Source of the DNA: Prochlorococcus sp. AG-402-M23
Lineage (GTDB): Bacteria; Cyanobacteriota; Cyanobacteriia; PCC-6307; Cyanobiaceae
Assembly: GCA_003216575.1 (NCBI GenBank)
Contig: QCIR01000002.1
Span: forward strand, 43,700-107,699
Reading direction: 5' to 3'
DNA: 64,000 nucleotides
The notes beneath the pieces are model-generated. The model ran no database searches, was not told the DNA's origin, and worked only from the letters and a program-made list of their open reading frames with translations. A program made the translations under genes and the position numbers. How positions within the stretch are numbered: position 1 is the first letter of the stretch; every line of letters begins with the position of its first letter. Below are positions 26,543 through 39,133 of this stretch, piece by piece.

Positions 26543-27955
26543 TTACTGAACGTCGAGTTTATCGACTGTATCGAATTCGAACTTAATCTCCTTCCATGTC
26601 TCAAGAGCAATTGCAAGCTCAGGGCTATGCTTTGCAGCTTCAAGAAGGATATCGCGACTTTCTTTTTCGATTTCTCTACCTGCATTACGTGCTTTAACAC
26701 ATGCTTCTAGAGCTACACGGTTCGCAGCCGCACCAGCAGCTGATCCCCATGGGTGACCATGAGTACCACCACCAAACTGGAGACATGAATCATCTCCAAA
26801 GATTGCGAGCAATGCTGGCATATGCCAAACATGAATACCACCAGATGCCACAGCAAATACACCAGGCATAGAACCCCAATCTTGATCGAAGAAGTTACCG
26901 CGAGTACGGTCTTCAGGGACAAAGGATTCACGAAGGTTATCGATATAGCCAAGAGTTGTTTGACGATCTCCTTCTAGTTTTCCAACAACTGTTCCTGTAT
27001 GAAGTTGGTCTCCGCCTGATAGGCGTAAACACTTCGCAAGGACTCTGAAGTGAATACCATGCTGAGGATGACGGTCAATAACCGCATGCATAGCACGGTG
27101 GATATGAAGAAGCATGCCGTTCTTACGACACCAGTTAGCCAAACCTGTATTAGCGGTAAAACCACCGGTAATGTAGTCATGCATGATGATGGGCATATCG
27201 AGTTCTTTAGCAAACTCAGCACGCTCATACATCTCCTCAGGAGTAGTCGCTGTACAGTTAAGGTAATGACCTTTAACTTCACCAGTTTCCTGTTGGGCTA
27301 GCTTTACAGCTTCAGCAACGAATTCAAAACGCTCTCTCCAACGCTGGAATGGCTGAGAATTAATATTCTCATCATCTTTAGTTAGATCAAGACCGCCTCT
27401 TAGACATTCGTATACAACGCGACCGTAGTTTTTACCTGAAAGACCTAGTTTCGGTTTAATAGTACAACCAAGTAATGGGCGACCGTACTTATTAAGACGA
27501 TCACGTTCTACTACGATTCCACTAGGAGGTCCACCACAGGTTTTGATAAATGCCATTGGGAAGCGGATATCTTCAAGACGAAGATGACGCAGGGCTTTAA
27601 AACCAAAGACGTTTCCAACAAGTGATGTTAAAACATTAGTTATAGATCCTTCTTCAAAAAGATCTAATGGATAGGCAATAAATGCATAGAAGGCATCCTT
27701 GTCTCCAGGGACATCTTCGATGCGGTAACAGCGGCCTTTGTAGAACTCAAGATCTACAAGTAATTCGGACCAAACTGTTGACCATGTACCTGTGGATGAT
27801 TCTGCCGCAACAGCAGCTGCAACCTCTTCCTTTGGTACACCTTCCTGACCTGTGCATTTAAAACATGCAAGTAGGTCAGTATCTAGGGGGACGTAGTCAG
27901 GAGTGAAGTAAGTATCTCTATACTCCTTAACTCCAGCATCATACTTTTTAGCCAT
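26543..27955 (-). CDS. rbcL: Rubisco large subunit, form IA
   Basis: 470 aa. Fixes CO2 on ribulose-1,5-bisphosphate in the carboxysome. Active-site pieces: [17 protein letters not shown] (catalytic Lys), [17 protein letters not shown] (carbamylated Lys and metal ligands), [11 protein letters not shown] and [12 protein letters not shown]. The N-terminus ([17 protein letters not shown]) is proteobacterial form IA, supporting ancient transfer of the cluster into marine picocyanobacteria, as is well established. Shine-Dalgarno AGGAG precedes the ATG. Codon use appears more GC-biased than neighbours, as expected for a highly expressed gene. Confidence 0.98.
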   Translation of the reverse strand: MAKKYDAGVKEYRDTYFTPDYVPLDTDLLACFKCTGQEGVPKEEVAAAVAAESSTGTWSTVWSELLVDLEFYKGRCYRIEDVPGDKDAFYAFIAYPLDLFEEGSITNVLTSLVGNVFGFKALRHLRLEDIRFPMAFIKTCGGPPSGIVVERDRLNKYGRPLLGCTIKPKLGLSGKNYGRVVYECLRGGLDLTKDDENINSQPFQRWRERFEFVAEAVKLAQQETGEVKGHYLNCTATTPEEMYERAEFAKELDMPIIMHDYITGGFTANTGLANWCRKNGMLLHIHRAMHAVIDRHPQHGIHFRVLAKCLRLSGGDQLHTGTVVGKLEGDRQTTLGYIDNLRESFVPEDRTRGNFFDQDWGSMPGVFAVASGGIHVWHMPALLAIFGDDSCLQFGGGTHGHPWGSAAGAAANRVALEACVKARNAGREIEKESRDILLEAAKHSPELAIALETWKEIKFEFDTVDKLDVQ

Positions 27956-27996
27956 TGATAGCTCCTGTTAATTAGTTAGAAGGTTGAAAATTTGAA

Positions 27997-28018
27997 AAGT
28001 CCTCTCCTCTTAGGACTT
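27997..28018 (-). promoter_or_regulatory. Intercistronic hairpin between csoS1 and rbcL
   Basis: Perfect 7-bp inverted repeat AAGTCCT / AGGACTT with an 8-base loop, 9 bases after the csoS1 stop. No T run follows. It is the first of three hairpins in successive gaps of this operon and may set different mRNA levels for shell protein and Rubisco. Confidence 0.6.
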
Positions 28019-28027
28019 AGTCAAAAA

Positions 28028-28339
28028 TCAGTCCTTCTGACCCAAGAAGTTACCGTTACCCAAAGCTGGCTCAACTTCACGATGAGGACGAGCAATGATG
28101 TGAGCTGCAACGAGTCCGTCACCTACACGCTCACAAGCGTCTGCGCCTGCACGAACTGCTGCGTTTACAGCACCAGTTTCTCCGCGAACTAAAACTGTTA
28201 CGTAACCACCACCAACAAACTCACGACCAATCAAGCGCACTTCTGCTGCCTTGGTCATCGCGTCAGCAGCTTCAATAGCTGGTACTAATCCGCGTGTCTC
28301 GATCATGCCGAGAGCAATACCCATTGTTTCGCTAGCCAT
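28028..28339 (-). CDS. csoS1: Major carboxysome shell hexamer protein CsoS1
   Basis: 103 aa single BMC-H domain (ALGMIETRGLVPAIEAAD; GGGYVTVLVRGETGAVNAA; AHIIARPHREVEPAL). Forms the facets of the shell. It is the first gene of the operon; the ATG at 28339 has a weak AGGA 3 bases before it. The BMC domain is nearly the same as that of CsoS1E, pointing to duplication or gene conversion within the cluster. Confidence 0.97.
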   Translation of the reverse strand: MASETMGIALGMIETRGLVPAIEAADAMTKAAEVRLIGREFVGGGYVTVLVRGETGAVNAAVRAGADACERVGDGLVAAHIIARPHREVEPALGNGNFLGQKD

Positions 28340-28696
28340 GTCCTATTTCAGTAAAGGGATGGAATGTTCAGGAGGGACAATGGCCCGCCAAAGAGCAATT
28401 AGTCAAGGGGATTTTCTAATAGCGCTGATTACAGTTTCTAGTCCAATACATAAGCTTAGCTTATCACCCTTGCTACGACAGTTGAGTAACGCTGTTCGAT
28501 TAATGGTCAGGACATTCTCATATTGCATTGCGTAAACAAGTCGATGTAGTTATTTTTACCCACGAGACAGCTTCCTGGCTATGTCAGGGTTGGAATGTTC
28601 ATTCAAAAACTGTCTCAAAATAATCTAAAAAATTCGACGACTATTGTTTTTGACTTCTTCCTGTAAGACTATATATATCTGATTAAATTATTCGAT
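28340..28696. promoter_or_regulatory. Divergent control region between csoS1 and rdgB
   Basis: 357 bases that must hold the carboxysome operon promoter (minus) and the rdgB promoter (plus). Seen: an 11-base direct repeat TGGAATGTTCA at 28360-28370 and 28591-28601; ATTAG (28398-28402) with CTAAT (28416-28420) as an inverted pair; GAGACAG (28564-28570) with CTGTCTC (28610-28616) as another inverted pair; and a plus-strand small ORF with a strong Shine-Dalgarno. Exact promoter boxes cannot be fixed by eye. Confidence 0.6.
28380..28535 (+). CDS. Candidate small ORF (51 aa) in the carboxysome control region
   Basis: ATG at 28380 is preceded by a perfect AGGAGG (28370-28375), 4 bases away, followed by 51 codons: MARQRAISQGDFLIALITVS and a basic remainder ending FSYCIA. 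No recognised domain. It lies on the strand opposite the carboxysome operon, 40 bases beyond the csoS1 start. The reading frame could be chance in a non-coding control region; the Shine-Dalgarno is the main support. Confidence 0.3.
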   Translation: MARQRAISQGDFLIALITVSSPIHKLSLSPLLRQLSNAVRLMVRTFSYCIA

Positions 28697-29287
28697 TTGA
28701 AAAAGCCACTAATAACAATAGCTAGTGGTAATCCCAAGAAGGTTGCTGAGATAGAGGCAATGCTTGGGCCGCTCCCAATTGAAGTTAAGAAACAACCAAG
28801 CTCTCTGGATGTTGAAGAAACAGGAAAAACATACCTGGACAATGCAATATTGAAAGCAAAAGCAGCAGCAGCATTAACTAACAGTTGGACTATTGCAGAT
28901 GATTCTGGACTTGAAATTGACTCTCTTGGGAATGCTCCCGGTATCTTTTCTGCGCGACTAGCAGATACAAATGAGAAAAAAATAGAAAAAATTCTTAATG
29001 CTCTTGGCGATAGTCCTTACAGAAGTGCAAAAGTATGCAGCGTAATGGTGCTTTGCACTAACAGTGGAGAAATAATTAAAAATACGATAGGGATTTGCTG
29101 GGGTGAAATTTTAAAAAAGCCTGCTTATCCAAATGGTGAATTTGAATCATTATTTTGGGTTCGTGAAACTAATTGCACTTATGGAGAATTAAATTATGCA
29201 CAATTATCAAAACATGGAAGTAGAGGTAAAGCAGCTAGAGAATTAGCTCCTTACCTGTTAAAAGCTTTAGGAATTAAAAAGAATTAA
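28697..29287 (+). CDS. rdgB: Non-canonical purine NTP pyrophosphatase (RdgB/HAM1)
   Basis: 196 aa starting at TTG; no ATG is available before the conserved opening [18 protein letters not shown], so the TTG is well supported. Hydrolyses ITP, dITP and XTP to protect nucleic acids. Other family motifs: [11 protein letters not shown] (catalytic Asp), PGIFSARLA, and the C-terminal SKHGSRGKA; the usual FGYDPLF block is replaced by GEFESLFWV, a departure from the norm. It lies between csoS1 and csoS1D and overlaps csoS1D tail to tail by 4 bases. No carboxysome role is implied. Confidence 0.88.
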   Translation: MKKPLITIASGNPKKVAEIEAMLGPLPIEVKKQPSSLDVEETGKTYLDNAILKAKAAAALTNSWTIADDSGLEIDSLGNAPGIFSARLADTNEKKIEKILNALGDSPYRSAKVCSVMVLCTNSGEIIKNTIGICWGEILKKPAYPNGEFESLFWVRETNCTYGELNYAQLSKHGSRGKAARELAPYLLKALGIKKN

Positions 29288-30060
29288 TTTCTATTTATGT
29301 AATCAATTGATCTCATCGCCGCTGCAGCAGCCTCCTCAACATCTCCTTCTTTCCCTGCCAAAGTCAGTCTTCCATAAGCACCAACACCTTTCACATCAAC
29401 TATTGTGATGTTTGAGGCCTTCTCTGCCTCGTTTGCAGCCATCAAAACATATCCCGCTGGTTCAGTCTCAAGAATGAACATACTCATGCCAGATTGAATC
29501 ATTGAGCCACGTCTATTTTGGCGATTGATCAAAACAGCATGGTCAGGAGTAATTGAACGAATCACTTCAGTCCAAGTAACTTGAGGATTAGTTCTTCTAT
29601 CAATTGTACTTCCTATGGCATCTAAAACAACATCGCCTGAATGCAGAACTGTGCTTTGATCTCGGTGATAAAGAGCAAGTGATCCAAATGCCCTTTCAAC
29701 GATCATTTGACCTAATCGAACATTGCTGGCTTTTAGTGCGATATCTGTAACCCTGTGCACAGCCATTCCAGGAGAAACCTCCATCCAAAGGCAAGCATCA
29801 CCAGGTATTGGTAAAAATCCTGAACTTGCAGTACCCATATAAGCCGCAAGTTGAGGTTGCAAAGAATCTAGAAATACATAAGTTCTTAATTCTATTTGCT
29901 TTACATGACTTGCTTGACGAGCAACTAACGATTTTTCCGAGTCAGTTGTTATTACTCTTTTTGGGTCGTCAGCAATATATTCATTTACTTCTGCACCAGT
30001 AACTCTCTGGCTACCACCTAGTCGCCTTTCATTATTTTCAAATGTGGCGAATCTTGTCAT
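29284..30060 (-). CDS. csoS1D: Carboxysome tandem-BMC shell protein CsoS1D
   Basis: 258 aa BMC-T protein: a non-conserved N-terminal stretch (about 1-50) and two fused BMC domains (about 55-150 and 155-258). Trimers form pseudohexamers that stack and have a gated pore; the Glu-Arg gate pair is visible in VERAFGSL (residues 122-123). Second domain pieces: [22 protein letters not shown] and [11 protein letters not shown]. It is separated from the main operon by rdgB and has its own upstream region shared with the next, divergent gene. Confidence 0.95.
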   Translation of the reverse strand: MTRFATFENNERRLGGSQRVTGAEVNEYIADDPKRVITTDSEKSLVARQASHVKQIELRTYVFLDSLQPQLAAYMGTASSGFLPIPGDACLWMEVSPGMAVHRVTDIALKASNVRLGQMIVERAFGSLALYHRDQSTVLHSGDVVLDAIGSTIDRRTNPQVTWTEVIRSITPDHAVLINRQNRRGSMIQSGMSMFILETEPAGYVLMAANEAEKASNITIVDVKGVGAYGRLTLAGKEGDVEEAAAAAMRSIDYINRN

Positions 30061-30161
30061 GGGCGGGATACTACCTCAAAGATCGTCTTTTTAGCTAGCA
30101 ATTTAGACTTGCATGCTGAATTTAAGCCGATAAATTCAATATATATTGATCTGATTGAAGA

Positions 30162-30527
30162 ATGTCTTTATCTCAGCCAAAGGATCCCAAAAACAATAAC
30201 TCAAATGCTGAAATCAATCCTGAGCAAGCGCTCGGTTTAGTCTCATTAAGTCTTATGCAAAAATTGTCTGACAGGGGTATCGCTGACTTGAATTGGTTAA
30301 AAGAAGACGAAAAATGTGATACATATGAGCTGCGTCAAAGACTTGAACTAACTTCTCTAGCTATAGAAACAGGAGCTCCACTAAGCACTACGGAAGTATC
30401 AAAACTTTTAGGTGTTAGGCCAGGCTCCTCAAAAGTTGAGAGAGGTGGTCTCATTGCTAAGAAGGTATCAAGAAATGTTTGGAGATTAATTAAATCAAGC
30501 CAAGAAAATTCTCATTGGCGTAATTAG
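30162..30527 (+). CDS. Conserved hypothetical protein with winged-helix-like C-terminus
   Basis: 121 aa. The N-terminus is Asn/Ser/Pro rich. Residues about 75-115 (PLSTTEVSKLLGVRPGSSKV, then GLIAKKVSRNVWRL) look like a helix-turn-helix or winged helix. I do not recognise a named family. It is divergent from csoS1D with about 100 bases between starts and ends 11 bases before the convergent chlB. Regulation of csoS1D is a possibility but only by position. Confidence 0.7.
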   Translation: MSLSQPKDPKNNNSNAEINPEQALGLVSLSLMQKLSDRGIADLNWLKEDEKCDTYELRQRLELTSLAIETGAPLSTTEVSKLLGVRPGSSKVERGGLIAKKVSRNVWRLIKSSQENSHWRN

Positions 30528-30538
30528 AAGGAACAAAT

Positions 30539-32116
30539 TTAGGCTTTATAATGAGCCTTTGCATCGTAAAGAGTTTCTTCGTTGATTTCTCTGCATCCTG
30601 CCTGACGAGCATAATTCTCTGTATTTCTTCTTACCTTACCTCTTACAAAAAATGGGATTTTCGAAAGTTCTTTTTCACCTTCATGTGTCCAGATAGGATT
30701 TCCATCTTTAATTACTGAATCTTGTAAGTTTGTTCTTTTATCATCTTTACTTATGTTTTGATCTCCTTTTCCACCTAAATGTCCTAGATGACTTTGATGA
30801 CCGTCAACAAATTCGAAGTCATGCTTAAACATTCCAATTAAATGTTCCTCAAGTCCCATCATTAATGGATGCACCCAGTCATCAAAAATGACATTTGCAC
30901 CCTCCCATCCCATTTGAGGGCTATATCGAGCAGGTACATCCTGCACATGCATTGGGGTACTGATTACAGCGCATGGAATACCAAGTCTTTTTGCACTATG
31001 TCGCTCCATTTGTGTACCAAGAACTAGCTCTGGAGATGTTTCTTTTATTGCATCTTCTACTTCCAAGTAGTCATTTGTTATCAACGCCTCTAAACCAAGT
31101 GCTTTAGCAGCCGGACGAACTTTCCTAGCCATTTCACGACTATAAGTTCCTAGACCGACAACTTTAAACCCAAGTTCCTCATTAGCAATTCTTGCTGCAG
31201 AGAGGGCATGTGTTCCGTCCCCAAAAATAAAAACTCTTTTTCCTGTTAAGTAATTCGAATCCACTGAATTCGAATACCATGTTAATTTTGAATTATTAGC
31301 TTCGTATACTGATTGCGGAATTTCCATCTCTAAAACTTCGTGTAATTCTTTAAGGAAGTCCTGGGTTGCCCCGACGCCAAGAGGAACTGTTGTTGTAAAA
31401 GGAATATTTAAATTTCTTTCAAGCCAAATACAAGTTGATTCCGCTATTTCTGGATAGAGGCAAACATTCACATCAGCATTAGGGATTCGCATTATATCTG
31501 CAGGTGATGCTCCTAAGGGCGCAACAACATTGACATCTATCCCATACTGACCAAGTAATTTTTGTATTTCCAAAACATCATCTCGACATCTAAATCCAAG
31601 TAAAGTTGGGCCAAGTAGATTTACTCTTGGTCTTCTTTTTTCTTCCTGCCACGTATGCTTTGATTCATTCGAGTGGTCTTTGAGTAAAGTTCTTACTATT
31701 TGATAAAAGGTCTCAGATCCACCCCAGTTTTCCTTTTTGCTATACGCAGGTAATTCAAGGCTGACAATTGGAATATCAAACCCCATACCTTTTGCCAGTG
31801 ATCCAGGCTGATCTTGAATTAATTCAGCTGTACAACTTTCGCCAACCAAAAGAGTCTCTGGCTTAAATCTGTCTACGGCTTCTTTTATATGTCCTTTTAC
31901 AAGTTCTGCTGTATCACCGCCTAAATCTCTAGCTTGAAAAGTTGTATAAGTTACAGGTGGTCTGCTTCCGCGACGTTCAATCATCGTGAAAAGAAGGTCA
32001 GCGTAAGTATCCCCTTGAGGAGCATGTAAAACATAATGTAATTTTTTCATAGACGTAGCGATCCTCATCGCTCCAATATGAGGAGGTCCTTCGTATGTCC
32101 AGAGAGTTAATTCCAT
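30539..32116 (-). CDS. chlB: Light-independent protochlorophyllide reductase subunit B
   Basis: 525 aa. With ChlN forms the catalytic heterotetramer of the dark-operative enzyme. Nitrogenase MoFe-like fold; seen are [62 protein letters not shown] and a C-terminal domain ending [18 protein letters not shown]. Lies 4 bases downstream of chlN in the same operon. Confidence 0.97.
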   Translation of the reverse strand: MELTLWTYEGPPHIGAMRIATSMKKLHYVLHAPQGDTYADLLFTMIERRGSRPPVTYTTFQARDLGGDTAELVKGHIKEAVDRFKPETLLVGESCTAELIQDQPGSLAKGMGFDIPIVSLELPAYSKKENWGGSETFYQIVRTLLKDHSNESKHTWQEEKRRPRVNLLGPTLLGFRCRDDVLEIQKLLGQYGIDVNVVAPLGASPADIMRIPNADVNVCLYPEIAESTCIWLERNLNIPFTTTVPLGVGATQDFLKELHEVLEMEIPQSVYEANNSKLTWYSNSVDSNYLTGKRVFIFGDGTHALSAARIANEELGFKVVGLGTYSREMARKVRPAAKALGLEALITNDYLEVEDAIKETSPELVLGTQMERHSAKRLGIPCAVISTPMHVQDVPARYSPQMGWEGANVIFDDWVHPLMMGLEEHLIGMFKHDFEFVDGHQSHLGHLGGKGDQNISKDDKRTNLQDSVIKDGNPIWTHEGEKELSKIPFFVRGKVRRNTENYARQAGCREINEETLYDAKAHYKA

Positions 32117-32120
32117 GAGA

Positions 32121-34622
<2,502 letters not shown>

Positions 34623-34640
34623 ATAACTTGTTGGAAGGAT

Positions 34641-35654
34641 TTATTTAAGCCCAACTAATTTCATTGACAACTCCCATACTTTTCTGGAAGTCACTGGGTC
34701 AGTTACTCTGTCAGACAATTCTTGTGAAAATTGCTGTCTATCTTTGCGTTGTCTATTACCCCAACTCCAATGAACCCCCGAAATAGCAAATTGAGGGTCT
34801 GATACAACTTGGGCTACCCTATCACCCGCTAATGATTCACTAACAAAACCTCCCGTTATTAATTTCTGAAACCATGGGAACAACCATTGAAAAAGTTTTG
34901 GAGTATTTCTAAATAATTTTGTATTAGCTACACATCCTGGATACAAAGAGCTAAAAAGGATTGGAGAAGAATCAAATCTTCTATGTAATTCTTGGGTAGT
35001 AATCATGTTGCATAATTTACTATCTTTATAGGCTTTCCCTGGTTTAAAACGTTTACCACTAGCCATTGATATGGGGTCGAGAAAACCTTCTTCAAAACCA
35101 GATAGATTTCCTAAATCAGCAGGGGCTGGTATAGGAATTTTCCCACCAAGTTCTTTATTATTAGCTGTTACCGTTCCCAAGATAACTACTCTGGAAGATT
35201 CCACCCCCCAAGACCTCCCCTTCCAAACTGGTCTTGATGATTTACTAAGATTTTCCAACAGCAACTGAATTAATAAAAAATGTCCAAAATGATTTGTTGC
35301 CATTGATATTTCATACCCCTGTGGAGATCTTAAAGGTTTTTTTAAACGAGGGAGATAGACGGCGGCATTACAAACCAAAGCATCCAATGGCTGATCCAAA
35401 TCTTCTAAAAGACTTTTAGCTCCATGGCGAACACTATCTAAATCACCAAGATCAATTTGTATATGTTTCAGTTGTTTTGGACTATTAGAGGGTAAGCCAA
35501 CTGCCAAGGCAGAAGCTTCAGCTCTCAAAGAGGATCTATTTGCTGTAATAACTCTCCAACCTCTCTCTACCAATGATTTCGTTGCATATAATCCAACTCC
35601 TGACGTTGTTCCAGTAATTAAGACAGTTCCTGGTGCCGCTTGTACTAGAGCCAT
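34641..35654 (-). CDS. por: Light-dependent NADPH:protochlorophyllide oxidoreductase
   Basis: 337 aa short-chain dehydrogenase. Rossmann motif [17 protein letters not shown] segment VCNAAVYLP, catalytic Tyr-Lys in YKDSKLCNM, and POR-specific inserts ([15 protein letters not shown]; Cys in [12 protein letters not shown]). Reduces protochlorophyllide using light. It sits tail to tail with chlL, so both alternative routes for the same step lie side by side. Confidence 0.95.
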   Translation of the reverse strand: MALVQAAPGTVLITGTTSGVGLYATKSLVERGWRVITANRSSLRAEASALAVGLPSNSPKQLKHIQIDLGDLDSVRHGAKSLLEDLDQPLDALVCNAAVYLPRLKKPLRSPQGYEISMATNHFGHFLLIQLLLENLSKSSRPVWKGRSWGVESSRVVILGTVTANNKELGGKIPIPAPADLGNLSGFEEGFLDPISMASGKRFKPGKAYKDSKLCNMITTQELHRRFDSSPILFSSLYPGCVANTKLFRNTPKLFQWLFPWFQKLITGGFVSESLAGDRVAQVVSDPQFAISGVHWSWGNRQRKDRQQFSQELSDRVTDPVTSRKVWELSMKLVGLK

Positions 35655-35723
35655 CTTCGTTTAGTAAGACTATTTTTAATCAATTTTCAAATACAAATCT
35701 AAACCTAATTGATGCAAAGTTAA

Positions 35724-36128
35724 TCATCGCCAGATAACTCTGACACTATTTGGAGCAATCCACTGATCTTGCTCCTTAAAAAAACTTTGTTCTCCACCAT
35801 TAGTAAACATTTCGTCAAAACGTAATCTTAACCCGTTAAGTTTTTTTGATTCTTTTTCTAATAAATATGACAACTCAAGATTTCTATTTACACGTTGATG
35901 AGATGCAAAGGCTAGGCTTCCGAGACTGGTTAAAAATACAACCAATAATCCAAACTTCATAATTAACAACATATAGCTATAGAAAAGCTCTCGCCTAACC
36001 TCTTCTTTTTGAAATTCAGAAACTTGAGTAAAAGCATCAATATTTTTTTTTAGAGAAGGATGACTCTTTCTGATTTTTCTTGAACGCCTCCTTCTGAATG
36101 GCTCTTCAACTCGTTGAGGTTGTCCCAA
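35724..36128 (-). CDS. Single-pass membrane protein of unknown function
   Basis: 134 aa. A very basic N-terminus (FRRRRSRKIRKSHPSLKK), one predicted membrane helix at about residues 53-77 (LLIMKFGLLVVFLTSLGSLAFA), then a helical, charged segment (ELSYLLEKESKKLNGLRLRFDEM) and a short C-terminal end. By the positive-inside rule the N-terminus is cytosolic. I recognise no family. No clear partner; upstream 257 bases to the divergent lipoate-ligase-like gene hold nothing obvious. Confidence 0.65.
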   Translation of the reverse strand: MGQPQRVEEPFRRRRSRKIRKSHPSLKKNIDAFTQVSEFQKEEVRRELFYSYMLLIMKFGLLVVFLTSLGSLAFASHQRVNRNLELSYLLEKESKKLNGLRLRFDEMFTNGGEQSFFKEQDQWIAPNSVRVIWR

Positions 36129-36385
36129 AATTTAATAAAAATATCCCAAGCATTATCATAGTAACTTAATTAATATGGGAATCAATTCTTTGACTTCTAG
36201 CCATGTATTGGTGAATTTAATAAAACATACCAAAGCGAATGAAGAACTAATATTTAAGAGATCAAAAAAAATTTTCTATATCTTACTTTAACTTATAGCT
36301 CAATTAAATATCCTCAACTATCCTTAAACTAAAATCTAGTAATAATTTTTCTGCTCTAAAAAAGTGTTTTAAACAAATAATAAAA

Positions 36386-37135
36386 ATGAAGACTCCACGA
36401 GAAATACTTTATTTAGAACCTCTTGAATTGCCTGGAACGATTCAAATGGCAATTGATCTCTTTCTTTTAGAAAAGTCTTTTACTGACAAAAATTTTAATA
36501 TGGCAATCCGTTTTTATACATGGGATGGAGATTGGTTATCTATTGGGAAAAATCAAAAAGGACTAGAAAAGACATGGCTAAACCTTTTAAAAAATAAAAA
36601 ATTAAAAATAGTAAGAAGACCTAGTGGAGGTAAATCTGTTCTACATAGCAGAGGACTGACTTACGCACTTATATGGAAAGATCCACCAAAAAACAAAAAA
36701 GAATCTTATTTAAAAACAACTTCATGGCTTAAAGATGGATTTAAAAAAGCGGGCGTGGATCTTTTTTTTGGTAAACAGTCTGTGAACACCTCAAATAGTA
36801 ATTGTTTTGCAACTTCAACATTAGCTGACTTAGTTGATAAAGATAAAAATAAATATATTGGCAGTGCTCAATATTGGAAAAAAGGCCACCTACTTCAACA
36901 TGGAGAGATTTTAATGGATCCATCAAAACAATTATGGAAAAAGATTTTCAACACTGATCCACCAAAAATAAAAGAAGAAACTATTGAAAAAGATCAAATT
37001 ATAATTTTCCTAAAAGAATCATTAAATAAAATATGGCCTAATTCAAAGTTAACTAATTACAAATTAGATACGAAAGATAAAGTAATTATAAAACGGTTAA
37101 TTAGAGATTATTTTTATGAAACCAATTATTCGTGA
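36386..37135 (+). CDS. Lipoate/biotin protein ligase family protein (LplA-like)
   Basis: 249 aa. The ligase motif RRPSGGKSVLHSRGLTYAL is plain, as is YIGSAQYWKKGHLLQHGEIL, which corresponds to the Lys-containing binding region (K-x-GSAQ...HG). Members transfer lipoate or octanoate to carrier domains of 2-oxoacid dehydrogenases or GcvH. The conserved third Gly of RRxxGGG is Lys here. Short for LplA with an accessory domain, so it may be an octanoyl/lipoyl amidotransferase. Overlaps the convergent protease gene by 10 bases. Confidence 0.82.
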   Translation: MKTPREILYLEPLELPGTIQMAIDLFLLEKSFTDKNFNMAIRFYTWDGDWLSIGKNQKGLEKTWLNLLKNKKLKIVRRPSGGKSVLHSRGLTYALIWKDPPKNKKESYLKTTSWLKDGFKKAGVDLFFGKQSVNTSNSNCFATSTLADLVDKDKNKYIGSAQYWKKGHLLQHGEILMDPSKQLWKKIFNTDPPKIKEETIEKDQIIIFLKESLNKIWPNSKLTNYKLDTKDKVIIKRLIRDYFYETNYS

Positions 37136-38409
37136 TCCTCATCAAACTCGCTAGCATTCATTGATTTAGCTATGCTATACAAATTGAATCCTATTGGATA
37201 TATATTCTCTTTTCTTGCAATTTTAATCAATTGATCTGGAAGGATTAATCCAATCTTTTTAAGCACAGCTTTACCTATATCTACTCTATCTATTGTTCCG
37301 ATAGGAAGTCCTGCTAAAGATAGAACGAGAAGTCTTGCATCTTTTATTTTTTCTATTTTTATTATTGCTTTCCATAATGATTCATTTTCACAAATTGATG
37401 GCAATTCATCTATGCAAGAAGAAACCTCATAAAGAAACTTTTTGTCCCAGTTTTGTACAGGAATATTCCTAAGAACTTTACCAGTCAAATAACCTACCCA
37501 TCTTCCTTCTCTACAAAGAAGAACCCATTCATCATTAGAGTCATTATCTTTATTTAATGAATTATATTTAGATAAAACTTTCACTGGTAAATCATCCTCT
37601 AGAACCCTGAATGAACGGCTACAAACTTGATTCACATATAATTGAGTTAATATCTTTTGTATTTTAATAATTTGGCTCTGTGAACTAGATGAGGAAAAAA
37701 CAAATAAACCAATAATCAGGAAGCAAAAAGCGACATAAAAACTACCACTAATTAAGTTGTAAACACCAATAGAAATAGAAAGAAAAGAAATAAATCTTGC
37801 AGATGCTATAGCAACTTTTATCCCTTTTCTTTTACTGCCAGTAATGTGCCATATTAAAGATTTCAAAATCACTCCTCCATCTAATGGAATTATTGGAAGT
37901 AAATTAAATATGCCTATCAAACAATTAAGATTCCCAACCTGCTTAAATAAATTTGAAAGAATTAAACTTAAACCTAACAAATTGTTGCTTATTAAAATCA
38001 TCAGAAAAGCTATTAAAAAACTTGCTATTGGTCCTGAAACTGCAATTTTTAAACTTCCCTTTGAAGTTGAGCATTCCTTTTCAAGATTTGCCATGCCTCC
38101 AAGAAAGAAAAGTGTAATGTCTCTAACTTTTAGACCTTCGCCAAGAGCCACAAAAGAATGAGCTAATTCATGCAATAAAACAGATAAAAGCAAAAGAAAT
38201 GATGTACAAACACCAATCAGGCATGCATTCCAATTGGAAACTTGACCATCCAAAAGTGTCTCTAACTGATCTCTTGCCAACAAAGTAAAATATATGAAAA
38301 CCAAAAACCAACTAGGATGAATCCGCAAAGGGATTCCTCTGATTTTCACAACTTCCCAACTACCCAAGCTGAAGGCCTCCAAGCTCTCAATAAAATCTAT
38401 TTGAATCAA
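37126..38409 (-). CDS. Site-2 protease-like membrane metallopeptidase (M50)
   Basis: 427 aa polytopic protein. Zinc motif HELAHS in LLHELAHSFVALGEGL and the second ligand region NLLPIIPLDGGVILKSL mark an M50B protease that cuts membrane substrates such as anti-sigma factors. Six or so membrane helices lie in the first 235 residues; the C-terminal 190 residues have an LLCREGRWVGYLTGKVL-type segment resembling a CBS pair. The N-terminal half of the start region (SLGSWEVVKIRGIPLRIHPSW) fits the family. Confidence 0.88.
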   Translation of the reverse strand: MIQIDFIESLEAFSLGSWEVVKIRGIPLRIHPSWFLVFIYFTLLARDQLETLLDGQVSNWNACLIGVCTSFLLLLSVLLHELAHSFVALGEGLKVRDITLFFLGGMANLEKECSTSKGSLKIAVSGPIASFLIAFLMILISNNLLGLSLILSNLFKQVGNLNCLIGIFNLLPIIPLDGGVILKSLIWHITGSKRKGIKVAIASARFISFLSISIGVYNLISGSFYVAFCFLIIGLFVFSSSSSQSQIIKIQKILTQLYVNQVCSRSFRVLEDDLPVKVLSKYNSLNKDNDSNDEWVLLCREGRWVGYLTGKVLRNIPVQNWDKKFLYEVSSCIDELPSICENESLWKAIIKIEKIKDARLLVLSLAGLPIGTIDRVDIGKAVLKKIGLILPDQLIKIARKENIYPIGFNLYSIAKSMNASEFDEDHE

Positions 38410-38429
38410 TCCTAATTAAATTTCTGTTA

Positions 38430-39110
38430 ATGATCAGAAAATCAACTTCTAAAAATTCAACAGCAATAAAAATTTGTGGAATAACAAAGACTTCTCAGGC
38501 AAGAACGATAGCTCAATTAAAAATAAATGCCATTGGAGTCATTGGGGTTAAAAATTCACCTCGTTTTGTTCCTGAAGAAGAATGCATAAAAATTTTTAAT
38601 GCCGTAGAAGAAGTTTCTTCAAGTATTGAAAAAGTATTTGTAATCGCAGATGAGGAATTAGAAACCATCAAATATTTAAAAAACAGATCAAATCCACCAT
38701 CTGTAATTCAACTGCACGGGAATGAATCAGTTGATTATTGTCGCAAATTAAAGAATGAATTTCCAACAATTAAATTATGGAAAGCATTCAGATTAAAATC
38801 TCATAAAGACTTTGAGGAAATAAAGCACTATGAGAAAAATATTGATGCTATTCTCTTAGATGCATGGGATGAAAATTCCATAGGAGGAACTGGAAAAAGA
38901 ATTCCAATAGATCTATTAATTAATAGAACTTTTGAAACCCCATGGATATTGGCTGGTGGAATATCCGCAGAAATAATTCCTGAAATTATTACTAAACTAA
39001 GACCTGATGGGATTGATGCTTCTAGTCGGCTAGAAATATCCCCAGGCATTAAAGATCTTGAAAAAGTAGAATCACTTGTTCAAAAAATAAGGGAATTAAA
39101 AAACCAATGA
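38430..39110 (+). CDS. trpF: Phosphoribosylanthranilate isomerase
   Basis: 226 aa TIM barrel enzyme of tryptophan synthesis. Catalytic Cys in IKICGITKTSQA and catalytic Asp in ILLDAWDENSIGGTGKRI; phosphate site LAGGI and GIDASSRLEISPGIKD. Starts 20 bases from the divergent site-2 protease gene. Length is normal. Confidence 0.95.
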   Translation: MIRKSTSKNSTAIKICGITKTSQARTIAQLKINAIGVIGVKNSPRFVPEEECIKIFNAVEEVSSSIEKVFVIADEELETIKYLKNRSNPPSVIQLHGNESVDYCRKLKNEFPTIKLWKAFRLKSHKDFEEIKHYEKNIDAILLDAWDENSIGGTGKRIPIDLLINRTFETPWILAGGISAEIIPEIITKLRPDGIDASSRLEISPGIKDLEKVESLVQKIRELKNQ

Positions 39111-39133
39111 AATGAATTCCTATTTATTTAAAA

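Noticed and set aside
21001..28339. csoS1 and csoS1E BMC domains as a mobile or DNA repeat
   Set aside because: Similarity follows the coding domain only; best read as paralogs with possible gene conversion.
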